Source: Tritrichomonas musculus (taxonomy: Eukaryota; Parabasalia; Tritrichomonadida; Tritrichomonadidae). Taken from it: a stretch of DNA of 64,000 nucleotides. Shown in pieces: positions 39,412 through 49,982 of this stretch. The notes below the pieces were generated by a model that did no database searches, had not been told where the DNA came from, and saw nothing but the letters and a program-made list of their open reading frames with translations. The position numbers were made by a program, and so were the translations under genes. Where the stretch lies: the NCBI GenBank assembly GCA_039105265.1, contig JAPFFF010000004.1:2666001-2730000 (forward strand). The letters run 5' to 3'. How positions within the stretch are numbered: position 1 is the first letter of the stretch; every line of letters starts with the position of its first letter.

Positions 39412-40130
39412 TAACTCATCTGACTATTTTTTATTCATTTCACAAAAAAAAAAAAATAATTTCAATGGTCATTCACAATTTTTTGTTTATTTATTGATTA
39501 TTTCAATGATTATTTGGCAACGTTTGATTATTAATTGAATTATACCTATCAAAATTAAAATTTTAATGTTAGAAATAAACTCTGACATTTTCATCAGGAT
39601 ATATATAGTTTTTTTACTTGGATGTCTTTTCCAATGATTTTTCAAATAAATTAATTGATAAGTCTTAAATGTATGAAAAATAATCATCAAAAGTTGGAAA
39701 TAACAATTGATAAAAATGATACATTTAAGTTATTTTAAGGAAATTGATAGTCTTTTAAATAAGAATAGCATATATTTTAAAAGTAAATAGAAATATCTAA
39801 ATGATAATATTAACGAAAATGAAAAATTGTTTTTGAACTCATGCAATTATTTTAAAATGGCGTATTAAATAATAAAATTAATTTCTTTTCTAGTATTTCA
39901 AACAAATCTGAATAAAATAATTGAATATTTGGTGGCTAAAATGAAATATATAAGATTTTTAAATTATATAAGCCTAATAATTATTAATTTAAATAATTAT
40001 TTATGTTATACCTCCATATTTGCAATGATACAATCAAATCAAAAGAATGATTTATTTTGAATATATCTTGAAACTTTTTGTTAATTAATCTAATCTTTTT
40101 CATAAATTCATTTCATAGTACGAAATCTTA
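39412..40130. other. Divergent promoter region
   Basis: About 720 bases between divergent genes. An initiator-like TCATTTCA lies near the right end. No coding relic or RNA gene was seen. Confidence 0.5.
40108..40115 (+). promoter_or_regulatory. Initiator-like element (TCATTTCA)
   Basis: It lies 16 bases before the ATG at 40131 and fits the trichomonad Inr (TCA-Y-T...). This implies a 5' UTR of about 20 bases. Confidence 0.4.
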
Positions 40131-43100
40131 ATGCCTCCAAGACGAAAAAAGCAACCAACCGAAACAAATCAATCTCAAGAAACGAAAGAGTTTACAGAAG
40201 CTCGAAATAAAATACTATCTATTACTCCAGAAAATTTAGCCCTTTTCCAAAACTCTCCTAATCATTCTCTTGATCATATTTCAGGTGACCCTTATGCGGC
40301 AGATGTATTACACCTTGTGAATGCAGTTGATCTTTTCAACGATATTACACCTCTTGTATCAACATGTCCATTTCATTCACAAGAAGATATTCGACAGTTT
40401 ATTGATGGTGTTCATAGTCTTTATGAATTAGGTAATTCGATTAAAAAAGAAAATATGACTTGTATTAATTATGTTAACGAATTTAAGCCAATATGGGATT
40501 CAATACGAAATTTTGCTGTTCATATCGATATAAATCTTTTCCATGAAATGTTTTCAACCAGTCGATCTACAATTTCCAGTGTTTTAAGACATGTTGTTCA
40601 AATGGCTCATGAAGACCCTCGATCAAATCCAATTATATTCGAGAGATTTAAATCTGTTGCAGCAACACGGAAACGACTTGCAACTCGACTCAGTGTTTTA
40701 ATGCATGGACGAAAGATAAGAACAGTAATCACCTTATGGGACAAATTAATTGAAACTCAAGGTGAAGTTATACAATTTTTCAAGACTACTGGCTTAATGA
40801 CTGCAGAAATGATGTCTACGGTTAATAATTGTTTTACATTAATGTTCGACTCAGCTCTCCATCTCAAAAACTTACTTGTAATTCAACAGCTTGCTTCAAT
40901 GGTTGATCGTTGTCTTGCGCGTCCATTAAAATATCCTGTTCCCATGATATATGAGGAAGAGGAGGAAATACCTGATGATCAATCAGCGCCAAGTGACAAA
41001 ATAGGAAGAGAAATAACAGATGAGCTTATACTAACTGTCCATGATACCACAGACTTTTTAAGGGTATATAAAAACTTCATTGAAGAAGTGAAGCCTACGA
41101 TCGATAAAGGTCAATTTTTGACTATGTTCAAAACATTTCTTGAAAAATCGCAATGTTTTGATCATTTTGATTTATATCCTACTTTATTTTCAATGTTTTA
41201 TAAATTTAGGAAATTAGAGATTGCTTCGCTTCCTCTCATGGTGACATCAGAAAATGATCCGAATTCCAAAGAAATCAAATCAGTTTATCGTAATATTCAA
41301 TTACTTTTACACAATGCAAAAACATTATCAGGTGAGGAGATCGACGCTGAATCGAGTTTAGAACTTCTTTATCCGATTATTGACAAGATTAGACAAGAAA
41401 GTACAGAAGTTAATAATCCCAGCTATCAATCCCTAATTCAAAGTATATTATCGTCTCTTGATTCGATATGTGAAGAACTTCAAACGATTGATGACACTAT
41501 CTGTGTCTCTTTCCAAGTAGATCAATTAATATCGAAAATCGCATCAATCTTTCCGGAAGCCAATTTAACTCCATACAATTTCCATTGTCTTTTCTACTAT
41601 CCGCCTTCAGTATCCGAGTATTACGAGCCCGATAATTTTCAAGCTCCTGTTCAAAGCACATCAAAAAATTTTGAGCCACTCATTGAAAAATTTGTGACTG
41701 AATTGAAAAAGTTCCAAATCAATTTTGAAATTGAAAAGACAGATTCGCACATTAAAGTTAACATACCAGATTTATCAGAATATTTTTCAATTCTTCTTTC
41801 AAACTATCGTTACTCGCCTATTCAAAATTTGTTAGTATCACCACCATCAGAAACCGTTTTTTTCACACAAATATTTGAGATGCAGAAAGAGATGCTTGTC
41901 AACGACATCAACGATGACAAGTTGGACCTTGCATTGACTGCCATATCGAATGTCTACTACTTCCTACTTTTGTTAGACTATGCCGGTTATGTAAACTTCT
42001 CAAATTCACTTCACCTCATCTGTCTCAAGTCATATTCCAAGATCAACTTCCAAGACGATGACCAAATCGGTCCCCTGCTTCAGGATTTGAACAGTGTGTT
42101 TGATTGCACTCAAATAAAAAATCCAGAAGAATTGACCAAGTCATTGATTGTCACGTCCGAGCAGAACAAGATTGACCAGAAGCTTTCACACATGCGACTT
42201 TTTGTGTACACATATATTGAGACCTTGTGTCATCTGTCACCCGAACTTTTGAGTAAAAATTTTGACACTTTGAGTGAAATCATAGGTCAATTCACACACA
42301 TAATAACGAAGATAACCGACACGATTTCGTCCGATGAGTTTTACGGTCTTCTTTGCCGAATGAAAGAGACGAACATTCCTGAAATTAATGAGTTTATTAG
42401 CAACTGTGTAGCCCTTCATGATGAGCTTAAGAAGTACTGGAATGTCATTCCTATTCAGACCAATTTGATGTCATATTTGCATGTTGATTATCCTGACTTT
42501 TCGTACAAGAAAGCGGTCATTTATGATCTTGTTGATTTTCTGAAGCTTTGTTTGGATTTCAGAATTATTTACTGTGATTTGAGTTACTTAGAAAATATAG
42601 TTTCAATGCCTAAATGGCCGCGAAATATGCTCTCAATTTGCCGTGATTTTCTGAAGACGGTTGTCATATCGCATGACGTTCTATTCAAAATGTTGACAAT
42701 CGCATCGTCCAATCTTTCAAATTGCAGCAAAATCAATGAAACCGTTGATTTGATCAACAGAGGCAAATTTTCATGTCAAATGGTCAAAACTTTATTGACT
42801 GATTTGATTACAATTAGAGCGAACGAACTAGCAGCGCCTGACAAGATTGATTTCATGTGTAAATATGCTCTTCAATTGACTGCCTTTTTGATGTTATTGA
42901 ACACGATTGAAATTCTGTTTCCTTCTTTTGCAACGTCGATTGGAAAGATCTTAAATCGACGCAACTTTCTTCTTTCTTATTGTAATTCTGTCATTTATCT
43001 GACGAACATCATGGATGTTCCGAGTGAGCTTTCGGGATCGATTTTCGATTTGTGTCTTGATTTGAAAAAGTTGCTTTCAATGTCGACTCAAAAAGTGGAC

Positions 43101-44669
43101 TTTTCAAATGATGATTACAAGGATCTTTATAATTTTTATTTCGAGTTGAGATTGAAATTTAGTTCTGTTTCGCCTGACAGCTTGACCAATTCTGCCAAGC
43201 TTTTGATTGAGTCGATTGATGACAATGAGCTGAGTGAGAAATTTGAGGCTGTTTTGAAAACAATTGATTTCAGCAGCATTCCTGAAACGCAAGAGAACAT
43301 TGACTCTTTGCTTGAAGTCATGAAGAAGCGGTTTGATTCAAATCGAGATGAAGAGTTGTATGAAATATCAATGAAAATTTATGATCTTTTGTCATCTTTG
43401 ATTCTTTATTATTCGAGAATTAATGACGAAGATGCATTCTTCATTTTCTCATCAACTAACAAATTCTATGTTGATCTTAAATCGCCGTCTATTTTGTCGC
43501 CATTCACGCCTGTCTCTCCGCCATCGCCTTTGCTTCCGCATCAGCACATGTTCAATTCGACCAATAAAGGATTCAAAAAGTTCTGCAAGAAGGTTCTTGA
43601 TGAAAAAGTCAAGGATTCAATTAATTGTCAATCTGATTTGTTATCGACTTCGAATGATTCTTTGTTGCCGCCGCCTTTTGTGCTGCCTCTCGATGCCCAG
43701 CAGAATCTGATGGATGTTTTCATGCGTGAAAAAGAGAAGCACGAAAGCAACTCGTCATTGATCAACTTCAAGCAAAAGAAAAACGAAGAAGAGGCTGTCG
43801 TCAATAATGATGAGAATAATAATAATGATTCTGTTTCTGACGTTCAGACTGAAATTTTAATGATTGAAGTGAAGAAACTTGAAGATGAAAGTCAGCGTCT
43901 TTTAAAGACAATCGACGTTCTGAATGAAACAACAAAGAATCTTTACGACGAATTCGTTAATTCACAAACGAGCCAATTCGGCCAATATGACAAAATGCAA
44001 GCACAAACGCTGAATGATGTTAGAACTAATAAAAGGCGTGAGATTGAATTGGCAAGCCTAACTCAAAGTGCTTCGAATGAACTAAAGAAGAAAACGAATG
44101 TTTTAAACCAATTGAATGAAGAAAATGAATCCTTGAGAATGTCGAATCTTTATCTTGCTGAAGAAATCATTAAAAGAAGATCTTTAAAAAGAATCTTCGA
44201 ATCTCAATTAAATTCAGATCAAAGAAGAAAAACTTTTCCAAATTCAAATTTAAATGCCGGTTCGAATAATTCTGACATTATTAATATTAGTAATGATAAT
44301 AATAATAAAGATAGTAAAGATATTGATGATGATGATATTGATGATGATTCTGTGACTTCTGCTGTTTCTTCTGTAAATGCATCCGTGCAATCAGCAAATG
44401 ATAATTCTAACAAAATTTCGTCTGTTCCAAATATTCCAAGCATTTCAAGTGTTGATGATTTGTTGATGGCAAGTAATGATCAGTCTAATTCACTCATTTT
44501 TAATGATGAAAGTTACATACCTGAGTCATTGGCTTCTATTTGCGATCCAATGTGTTGCGCAATGAGAAAAGATGATTCTGATATGATTAAATGGACTGTT
44601 GGTCAATGGAAGAATTTTGAATCACCAGTTAATAATATTGAAAATGGAAATAATAATAATGAAAGTTAA
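40131..44669 (+). CDS. Large protein of unknown function with C-terminal coiled coil (1512 aa)
   Basis: I do not recognise a family. The first ~1200 residues look like a long, mostly helical protein without repeats or membrane helices. A proline-rich patch (SPFTPVSPPSPLLPHQH, ~1122-1140) is followed by a coiled coil (~1240-1375) and an Asn/Asp/Ser-rich tail with poly-Asn. The N-terminus MPPRRKKQ is basic. A cytoskeletal, vesicle-tethering or nuclear scaffold role would fit the architecture, but nothing proves it. Codon use shifts within the gene: from ~41880 to ~43750 third positions carry more G and C than at either end. The start is the first ATG after an initiator-like motif, and the stop is TAA followed by A. 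Confidence 0.85.
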   Translation: MPPRRKKQPTETNQSQETKEFTEARNKILSITPENLALFQNSPNHSLDHISGDPYAADVLHLVNAVDLFNDITPLVSTCPFHSQEDIRQFIDGVHSLYELGNSIKKENMTCINYVNEFKPIWDSIRNFAVHIDINLFHEMFSTSRSTISSVLRHVVQMAHEDPRSNPIIFERFKSVAATRKRLATRLSVLMHGRKIRTVITLWDKLIETQGEVIQFFKTTGLMTAEMMSTVNNCFTLMFDSALHLKNLLVIQQLASMVDRCLARPLKYPVPMIYEEEEEIPDDQSAPSDKIGREITDELILTVHDTTDFLRVYKNFIEEVKPTIDKGQFLTMFKTFLEKSQCFDHFDLYPTLFSMFYKFRKLEIASLPLMVTSENDPNSKEIKSVYRNIQLLLHNAKTLSGEEIDAESSLELLYPIIDKIRQESTEVNNPSYQSLIQSILSSLDSICEELQTIDDTICVSFQVDQLISKIASIFPEANLTPYNFHCLFYYPPSVSEYYEPDNFQAPVQSTSKNFEPLIEKFVTELKKFQINFEIEKTDSHIKVNIPDLSEYFSILLSNYRYSPIQNLLVSPPSETVFFTQIFEMQKEMLVNDINDDKLDLALTAISNVYYFLLLLDYAGYVNFSNSLHLICLKSYSKINFQDDDQIGPLLQDLNSVFDCTQIKNPEELTKSLIVTSEQNKIDQKLSHMRLFVYTYIETLCHLSPELLSKNFDTLSEIIGQFTHIITKITDTISSDEFYGLLCRMKETNIPEINEFISNCVALHDELKKYWNVIPIQTNLMSYLHVDYPDFSYKKAVIYDLVDFLKLCLDFRIIYCDLSYLENIVSMPKWPRNMLSICRDFLKTVVISHDVLFKMLTIASSNLSNCSKINETVDLINRGKFSCQMVKTLLTDLITIRANELAAPDKIDFMCKYALQLTAFLMLLNTIEILFPSFATSIGKILNRRNFLLSYCNSVIYLTNIMDVPSELSGSIFDLCLDLKKLLSMSTQKVDFSNDDYKDLYNFYFELRLKFSSVSPDSLTNSAKLLIESIDDNELSEKFEAVLKTIDFSSIPETQENIDSLLEVMKKRFDSNRDEELYEISMKIYDLLSSLILYYSRINDEDAFFIFSSTNKFYVDLKSPSILSPFTPVSPPSPLLPHQHMFNSTNKGFKKFCKKVLDEKVKDSINCQSDLLSTSNDSLLPPPFVLPLDAQQNLMDVFMREKEKHESNSSLINFKQKKNEEEAVVNNDENNNNDSVSDVQTEILMIEVKKLEDESQRLLKTIDVLNETTKNLYDEFVNSQTSQFGQYDKMQAQTLNDVRTNKRREIELASLTQSASNELKKKTNVLNQLNEENESLRMSNLYLAEEIIKRRSLKRIFESQLNSDQRRKTFPNSNLNAGSNNSDIINISNDNNNKDSKDIDDDDIDDDSVTSAVSSVNASVQSANDNSNKISSVPNIPSISSVDDLLMASNDQSNSLIFNDESYIPESLASICDPMCCAMRKDDSDMIKWTVGQWKNFESPVNNIENGNNNNES

Positions 44670-44932
44670 ATTCTTTTTATTTATTTATTTGTGTATCTAA
44701 ATAAAATTGTTTTATAATATCTAGAATTTTTCATATCTTGTTTTTTTTGTTGTTGTTGTTGTTGGTAAATGTTTATCAATTGTCTCTGATGAATAAATAT
44801 TATTCCTTTTAATTAATGAAGATTAAAAAAAATTATATATAATTTTTAAAGTTTTCTTATTTTGTAATCTTATAAAAAGTCGATATATGTCTAATATAAG
44901 CATGTTTATTCATACAGATAGATATTTTTCTT

Positions 44933-46075
44933 TTATGATTTAATAATTGGTTTAGCAATGATGGTTTTGAATTGTGCAATTGAACTTTTAGTACTCCTTA
45001 CAGCTGGTAGGCAGTTTCTTGATCGAAAAATCGTTTTATATTGCTGAACTATATTTGGTTTTGAATACCTCTGATCTTTATAAGCTATTTCTGAGTTTTG
45101 AATTGTATTTGGATTTTGATTCTGATTTTGATTTGATTTGATTTTTGATAAATTAACAGGAATATGGATTTGCTGTGAAGCTTTTGGCGAAGATGGCGTC
45201 CAATCATAAATGTCATCATAGTAATAATTCATTTTAATCAGCAAATCTCGGAATAAAGATTTATAACTAGAATAGTAAGGTTCTTCATCAAATTGAAGTG
45301 ATCTTATATTTTTCATATAAATCAAAAACTCTTTAGGTAATCCATTGCATAAATCTTCAATAGAGGTTTCGAGCTTTATATTTAAAACATTTTGGGATCT
45401 AGTTGAATTTGTATCTCCAGGAGCTCCTTGCCATGGTAATTTTCCTGTTAAAAAATAAATTAGAACATAACCCAAAGATTCCATGTCATCTCTCCTGGAT
45501 TGAATTATTCCTTTATGTGTGTTAATTGAAAGGTATCGAATTGTTCCAGAAGGTGAGCAATTTTCTTGATATTTAATGTGTTCTCCTGTATTTTGATTAA
45601 TGTATCTTTGAGATAATCCATAATCAATCAAATAAAGTGTTTTGGAGTCCTCTGTTGTATTGCCAAAAACAAAATTTTCAGGTTTTATATCACGATGTAC
45701 TATTCCTTTCTTATGAAGATATTCGATTCTAGATATCATTTGATCAGCAAGGAGTAAAACTGTTTTAATAGTAAAAAAATTTTTTTGTTGGCTAAAAAGA
45801 GTTTCTAAACTTGTTCCTAATAAATCCATTACCATTATTGTTGCATTCCTTTCATTTCCATACCAATAAATATTGGGAATACCAACATTACCTTGTATCT
45901 GTTTATATATAAATATTTCATTGATTAACTGCTTTTGATTAAAAACTGAATTGTATGCAACTTTCACAGCCTTCTTTTTATTTGTAGAAATTTCTTCACA
46001 TCGAAATATTTGGCCAAAAGAACCTTTTCCAATTCTTGAGAGAATTACATATTGATTAAAAAAAGAGTTACTCAT
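44933..46075 (-). CDS. Casein kinase 1-family protein kinase (380 aa)
   Basis: The kinase domain (~8-290) has all CK1 hallmarks: IGKGSFGQIF glycine loop, AVKV lysine (K38), VHRDIKPENF, DYG in place of DFG (LIDYGLS), the SIN sequence instead of APE (YLSINTHKG), and RRDDMESLGY. A Gln/Asn-rich tail of ~90 residues follows. CK1 kinases phosphorylate acidic or primed serines and act in vesicle traffic, DNA repair and circadian-like signalling; the trichomonad substrate is unknown. No palmitoylation-type Cys tail is visible. ATG at 46075 is the first Met and lies 7 bases after an initiator-like TCATTTT. The stop is TAA followed by A. It is divergent from the PP1-like gene. Confidence 0.92.
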   Translation of the reverse strand: MSNSFFNQYVILSRIGKGSFGQIFRCEEISTNKKKAVKVAYNSVFNQKQLINEIFIYKQIQGNVGIPNIYWYGNERNATIMVMDLLGTSLETLFSQQKNFFTIKTVLLLADQMISRIEYLHKKGIVHRDIKPENFVFGNTTEDSKTLYLIDYGLSQRYINQNTGEHIKYQENCSPSGTIRYLSINTHKGIIQSRRDDMESLGYVLIYFLTGKLPWQGAPGDTNSTRSQNVLNIKLETSIEDLCNGLPKEFLIYMKNIRSLQFDEEPYYSSYKSLFRDLLIKMNYYYDDIYDWTPSSPKASQQIHIPVNLSKIKSNQNQNQNPNTIQNSEIAYKDQRYSKPNIVQQYKTIFRSRNCLPAVRSTKSSIAQFKTIIAKPIIKS

Positions 46076-47120
46076 TTAAAATGATTTACACGTTTTTTTC
46101 TCACCTAACGTCAAAAATTTTGAATTTTTTTATATTCTTATCAATTTTTCAATATGTTATTTTTACAAAATTCTATGAAGTCGTTTTTTGATATTTACAT
46201 TTTATTTATATATCACTAATTTCAAGATATAAAATTATAATTTTATATTTTAATTATTAGGTTAAATTAAAATTTTAAAATATCAATTTATTATGCGAAA
46301 AAATCTTTTGTAAATGAGTTAAAATGTATTTTGTGTTTTATAAAATTTTTATTCAAATCATAAAATTTTCAAATATGAACACGAAATTTTAAAATTGTAT
46401 TTTTTTTTTTGTAAAAGTAAAAGATGAATTATTGGTATTTCAAGATGAATTATCAAAATGTTCGGCAAAGCGTTTGCTTTTTCTTTTTGAAAGATACAAT
46501 ATAATAAAATATATTTAGATAGGATAAGATAATATTCAAAAAAAAAAAAAAAAAATTAAAAAAGCATATTATTTGAGTGGTGTAAATCAAAAGTAAATAT
46601 ATTTCATTTTATATAAAAGGGATATATTTTAATGATAATGAATTATTTGTTAAATAAAAATATTTAAAAAAGCATACTATGAAAAATATAGTCTTTTCCG
46701 AAAAGTAAATCTAAGTAATTAACAGTGGCAATGAGTTGTTAAAAAATTAATTTTTATTCAATCAAAATTGTCAGAGTTATTAGGGTTAAAAAGCATGATC
46801 TTGCTATAACTTCATTCTATTTAATAATGAATTGTAAAAATATCCAGATTAAAGAGGAGTAAAAAGGATGAATAATAGATGAAATGAAAATATATCATTT
46901 TGCAAAAGAATAGGTTAATATGCTTTATCGATTAAAAATATTAATGAATTTTAATTAAAAAAAATTTTTGAGCATTATGGTTGTAATGTAATTTTTTAAG
47001 CGTTTAGGTTTTATGATACTAAGAATTTTCTGAATTCCTTAAGAATTGATATTATATTACATATAGAAATATTGTGAAGATTTAAAAATAATTGTGTTGA
47101 GATAAAAAAGTTCAAAAATT
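46076..47120. other. Divergent promoter region, AT-rich
   Basis: About 1 kb between the divergent CK1 and PP1-like genes. It contains A runs (near 46540) and no relic or RNA gene that I can see. Confidence 0.5.
46078..46084 (-). promoter_or_regulatory. Initiator-like element (TCATTTT)
   Basis: On the minus strand TCATTTTAA immediately precedes the ATG of the CK1 gene, implying a leader of under 10 bases, as is common in trichomonads. Confidence 0.4.
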
Positions 47121-48341
47121 ATGAATGCTTCGAAACTAGACAAGATTATAGATCAACTCTTGACTCCAAATCCTTTGCCTGTGACGGTTTCCGAGGCAGA
47201 GTGGCTTTGTAACAAAATTAAACCTATGCTTATTTTAGAGCCATCTCTTCTTGAAATTTCAGGACCTTTGCAAGTTGTTGGTGATATTCATGGTCAAATT
47301 AATGATCTTTCTCATATCTTAAGAACAGTTGGTCTTCCACCGTATGCAAAATGGTTGTTTTTAGGCGACTATGTTGACCGTGGTAGATATTCTGTCGAAG
47401 TTATTTGTCTACTTTTTGCTTTAAAAATCAAGTATCCATATCAAATTTACTTAATTAGAGGAAATCATGAAACAAGAGATATGACCGAAATTTTCGGATT
47501 TGAAAAGGAATGCCGCGAAAAATTAAATGGTACTATTTGGCCTCTTTTCTGCACAACGTTTGACACATTGCCATTAGCAGCTGTTATTAATTACAGTATT
47601 TTTTGTGTTCACGGTGGTATATCTCCTGAATTGTTTTCACTTAGTCAAATCAACAATATTGATAGACCATTTGATATCCCACAAAATGGTCTGGTAACAG
47701 ATTTGCTATGGTCAGATCCATCTCCAGACGTTGAAGATTATGGTGAATCTACCCGAGGATCGACAGTCACATGGGGGTTAAATCCTGTTAAAAAATTTAT
47801 GAGAGATAATAAGTTAACGATGGTTGTTAGAGGTCATCAGGTTGCATTAAACGGTTTTGATTATCCATTTTTCCCAAATAAATCCATTGTAACTTTGTTT
47901 AGTGCTTCAAACTATGATACAACTTGTCGAAATAAAGCTGCATATATGGTTATTGATAAAGATGGAAAACCTTCCTTTAGAATTGTTAATCATTTACTCA
48001 TGCCAATGGCCAGTCCACCACCAGTGCCCAGAAGAATTTCAACTTCTCCAACTTCATTGCCTTCATTTAGTCAAAACTCCAGATTAACTAATAAATATAA
48101 AGCAAGTGATGATCTAACTGCAATGCCAAGGCAGCCCAAATCTGCGAGAAATACTATGCAAAGAAAACGTTCTAACTCATTATCATTATCAAATAATACA
48201 GATCCAATTGGTCTTGATTATAGCTCGCCTTCTATGTTGGCCGCCTCTTCTTATTATTCTCCACCACCAAAGAAGCGTGCAGTCAGAACGCAGTCAGCTT
48301 TGATGAGTAGAAGAAATGGATTACGTAACTCTTTAGCTTAG
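47121..48341 (+). CDS. PP1-like serine/threonine protein phosphatase (406 aa)
   Basis: The catalytic core (~25-300) has every metallophosphatase motif of the PPP family: GDIHGQ (~54), GDYVDRG (~81), RGNHE (~113), HGGIS (~166), VRGHQ (~238) and LFSASNYD (~258). The two-metal centre is therefore complete. WLFLGDYVDRG, IRGNHE and SASNYD place it near PP1 rather than PP2B. The Ser/Pro/Lys-rich C-terminal tail of ~110 residues (RRISTSPTSLPSF, PPPKKRAVRTQS) is much longer than in classical PP1 and may carry phosphorylation or docking sites. It reverses Ser/Thr phosphorylation, and its neighbour is a CK1 kinase. The start is the first ATG and the stop is TAG. Confidence 0.93.
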   Translation: MNASKLDKIIDQLLTPNPLPVTVSEAEWLCNKIKPMLILEPSLLEISGPLQVVGDIHGQINDLSHILRTVGLPPYAKWLFLGDYVDRGRYSVEVICLLFALKIKYPYQIYLIRGNHETRDMTEIFGFEKECREKLNGTIWPLFCTTFDTLPLAAVINYSIFCVHGGISPELFSLSQINNIDRPFDIPQNGLVTDLLWSDPSPDVEDYGESTRGSTVTWGLNPVKKFMRDNKLTMVVRGHQVALNGFDYPFFPNKSIVTLFSASNYDTTCRNKAAYMVIDKDGKPSFRIVNHLLMPMASPPPVPRRISTSPTSLPSFSQNSRLTNKYKASDDLTAMPRQPKSARNTMQRKRSNSLSLSNNTDPIGLDYSSPSMLAASSYYSPPPKKRAVRTQSALMSRRNGLRNSLA

Positions 48342-48635
48342 GGATTTATTATTTTCTGTTTATTATCAAATGCTAGCCTTATGCTAGCACTATAATGATT
48401 ATTACGGTTGTAATAAATAATGTTCAAATATCAAAAAAAAAAAAAAAAAATTATTTGAAATCAATATGCTTTGACTAGAAGATTAAGCATGATAAAAAAA
48501 AAAATATATAATTAAATTTAAAATGTTATTATAGATCTTTCCGAGCGTTATAGTGTTTAAAGTTTTGTGTGTAAGATAATATAAATTTTATTAATATATT
48601 AAATAAACAAATCAAGTTAATATATTTCCTTTAAG

Positions 48636-49607
48636 TTAATTGAATTGATCTTCCATTTGTTTGATTTTGATATATCGGTTATTCCAATAAAAGTTGCCGT
48701 CATCTAAAGCTCTCATCAAAGAATTAGGATTTTCAAATTCAATAAGTATCCTTCCCTTAACAATTGCATATCTTGTAACTTTTCCATAAATTTCAAATTC
48801 TGGAATAATGCTCTGTTGAGGAATGTTGAATGGTAAGTTATAAGCTAAAACTGTTCTGCTTTTAATCAAAGAGTTTGCATTATCAATTAAAATTGGGCCA
48901 CTTTCTTCCTTTTTCTGTGAGTTTGAAGCTGCTTGAGTCGATGCTGGTTGGGGTTTATTTGCAGTTGTTGTGTTTGCTGGTGGTTTTGCACTTGGTGGTG
49001 GTGGAGTTTTTTGATCAATTGTTTTTGCTGGTGTTGTTGAAGATAATGTAGTCTCAGACTTCTCAGCTTTCTCAGATGCCTTTTTCTCGTTATTTTGAGT
49101 TTTTTCTTTTTGTTCTTCAGGCTTTTGTTCTGGTTTTACTTCTGAGTTTTGATCTGGTTTTGTTTCTGTGGTTTGCTCTGGTTTTGCTTCAGGTTTTTGT
49201 TCTAATTGGGGTGGGGGATCTATATTTAATAAGTGGATTGAATGGTATAAAATTTGATATGGGTGATCTTGATCTTGTGTTGTATGAGAATAAACAATCA
49301 TCTCATTTGATTGATAGTATTTATCATTATTGTTGTCGTTATTAATTTTGACATATCCAGTTATGTGGCCTATAATTTGTTCACCATTTTTCTGACCATT
49401 CCATCGAAAAATTTTATGTTCGCCTTTTGGTAGAAATTCGTTTCGATTAGATGTTATATTTTTTTGTGGTTCTTTTTGATAAGTAATAATTAATTTTGCG
49501 TTTGAGGAGTAAAATTTATCAATTAATGTAGGATCTTTTGCGAAAGATTCATAAAAATCATTCATAAAATGATGGGTAACTTCATCATAATTCATAGACA
49601 TATTCAT
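48636..49607 (-). CDS. G3BP-like NTF2-domain and RRM protein (323 aa)
   Basis: N-terminus ~8-130: an NTF2-like domain (HHFMNDFYESFAKDPTLIDKFY, with HIT.GYVKI and a conserved YHSIHLL). The middle (~135-240) is a Pro/Glu/Lys/Gln-rich disordered linker. The C-terminus ~245-318 is an RRM (TVLAYNLPFNIPQQSI as RNP2-like strand, GRILIEFENP as RNP1-like strand). This order is that of G3BP/Rasputin, which in animals and fungi binds RNA and nucleates stress granules through the NTF2 dimer. There is no RGG box at the end. I chose the ATG at 49607; a second Met two codons later is equally possible. An initiator-like TCATTT lies directly upstream. Confidence 0.82.
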   Translation of the reverse strand: MNMSMNYDEVTHHFMNDFYESFAKDPTLIDKFYSSNAKLIITYQKEPQKNITSNRNEFLPKGEHKIFRWNGQKNGEQIIGHITGYVKINNDNNNDKYYQSNEMIVYSHTTQDQDHPYQILYHSIHLLNIDPPPQLEQKPEAKPEQTTETKPDQNSEVKPEQKPEEQKEKTQNNEKKASEKAEKSETTLSSTTPAKTIDQKTPPPPSAKPPANTTTANKPQPASTQAASNSQKKEESGPILIDNANSLIKSRTVLAYNLPFNIPQQSIIPEFEIYGKVTRYAIVKGRILIEFENPNSLMRALDDGNFYWNNRYIKIKQMEDQFN

Positions 49608-49982
49608 TGGAAATGATATGTTATATGAAAAATGATCAAAATTTTGGAAACAACTTTGACATTTTCTGGGTGCTGCATTGTTATTAAGGTTTTTTTGTTA
49701 TTATAAGCATTGATTTTTCATTCCTAAAAATCAAAAAATGTGGAGTTATATAATCATTCATAAGGTTGAATAATTTAAGTTTAAAATTATTTTATTCATA
49801 ACAATAATTTTCTTACATATCTATTATAAGACACTTTCATTAAACAGTAACTTTGACTCAAAATACGTAATTGAATTTCTGAAGTGAAAATATAATGGCA
49901 GAATAAAGAGCAAGAAAATAAAAAACACTCAAATCGCGCAAAGTGGTTATTCTACTACAAATGTATATAGTATAATTTTTTC
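49608..49982. other. Intergenic spacer
   Basis: About 375 bases between two minus-strand genes. Besides the initiator-like site of the G3BP-like gene I see nothing. Confidence 0.5.
49611..49616 (-). promoter_or_regulatory. Initiator-like element (TCATTT)
   Basis: It lies a few bases before the ATG of the G3BP-like gene on the minus strand. A second TCATTTTTC lies ~18 bases further up. Confidence 0.35.
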
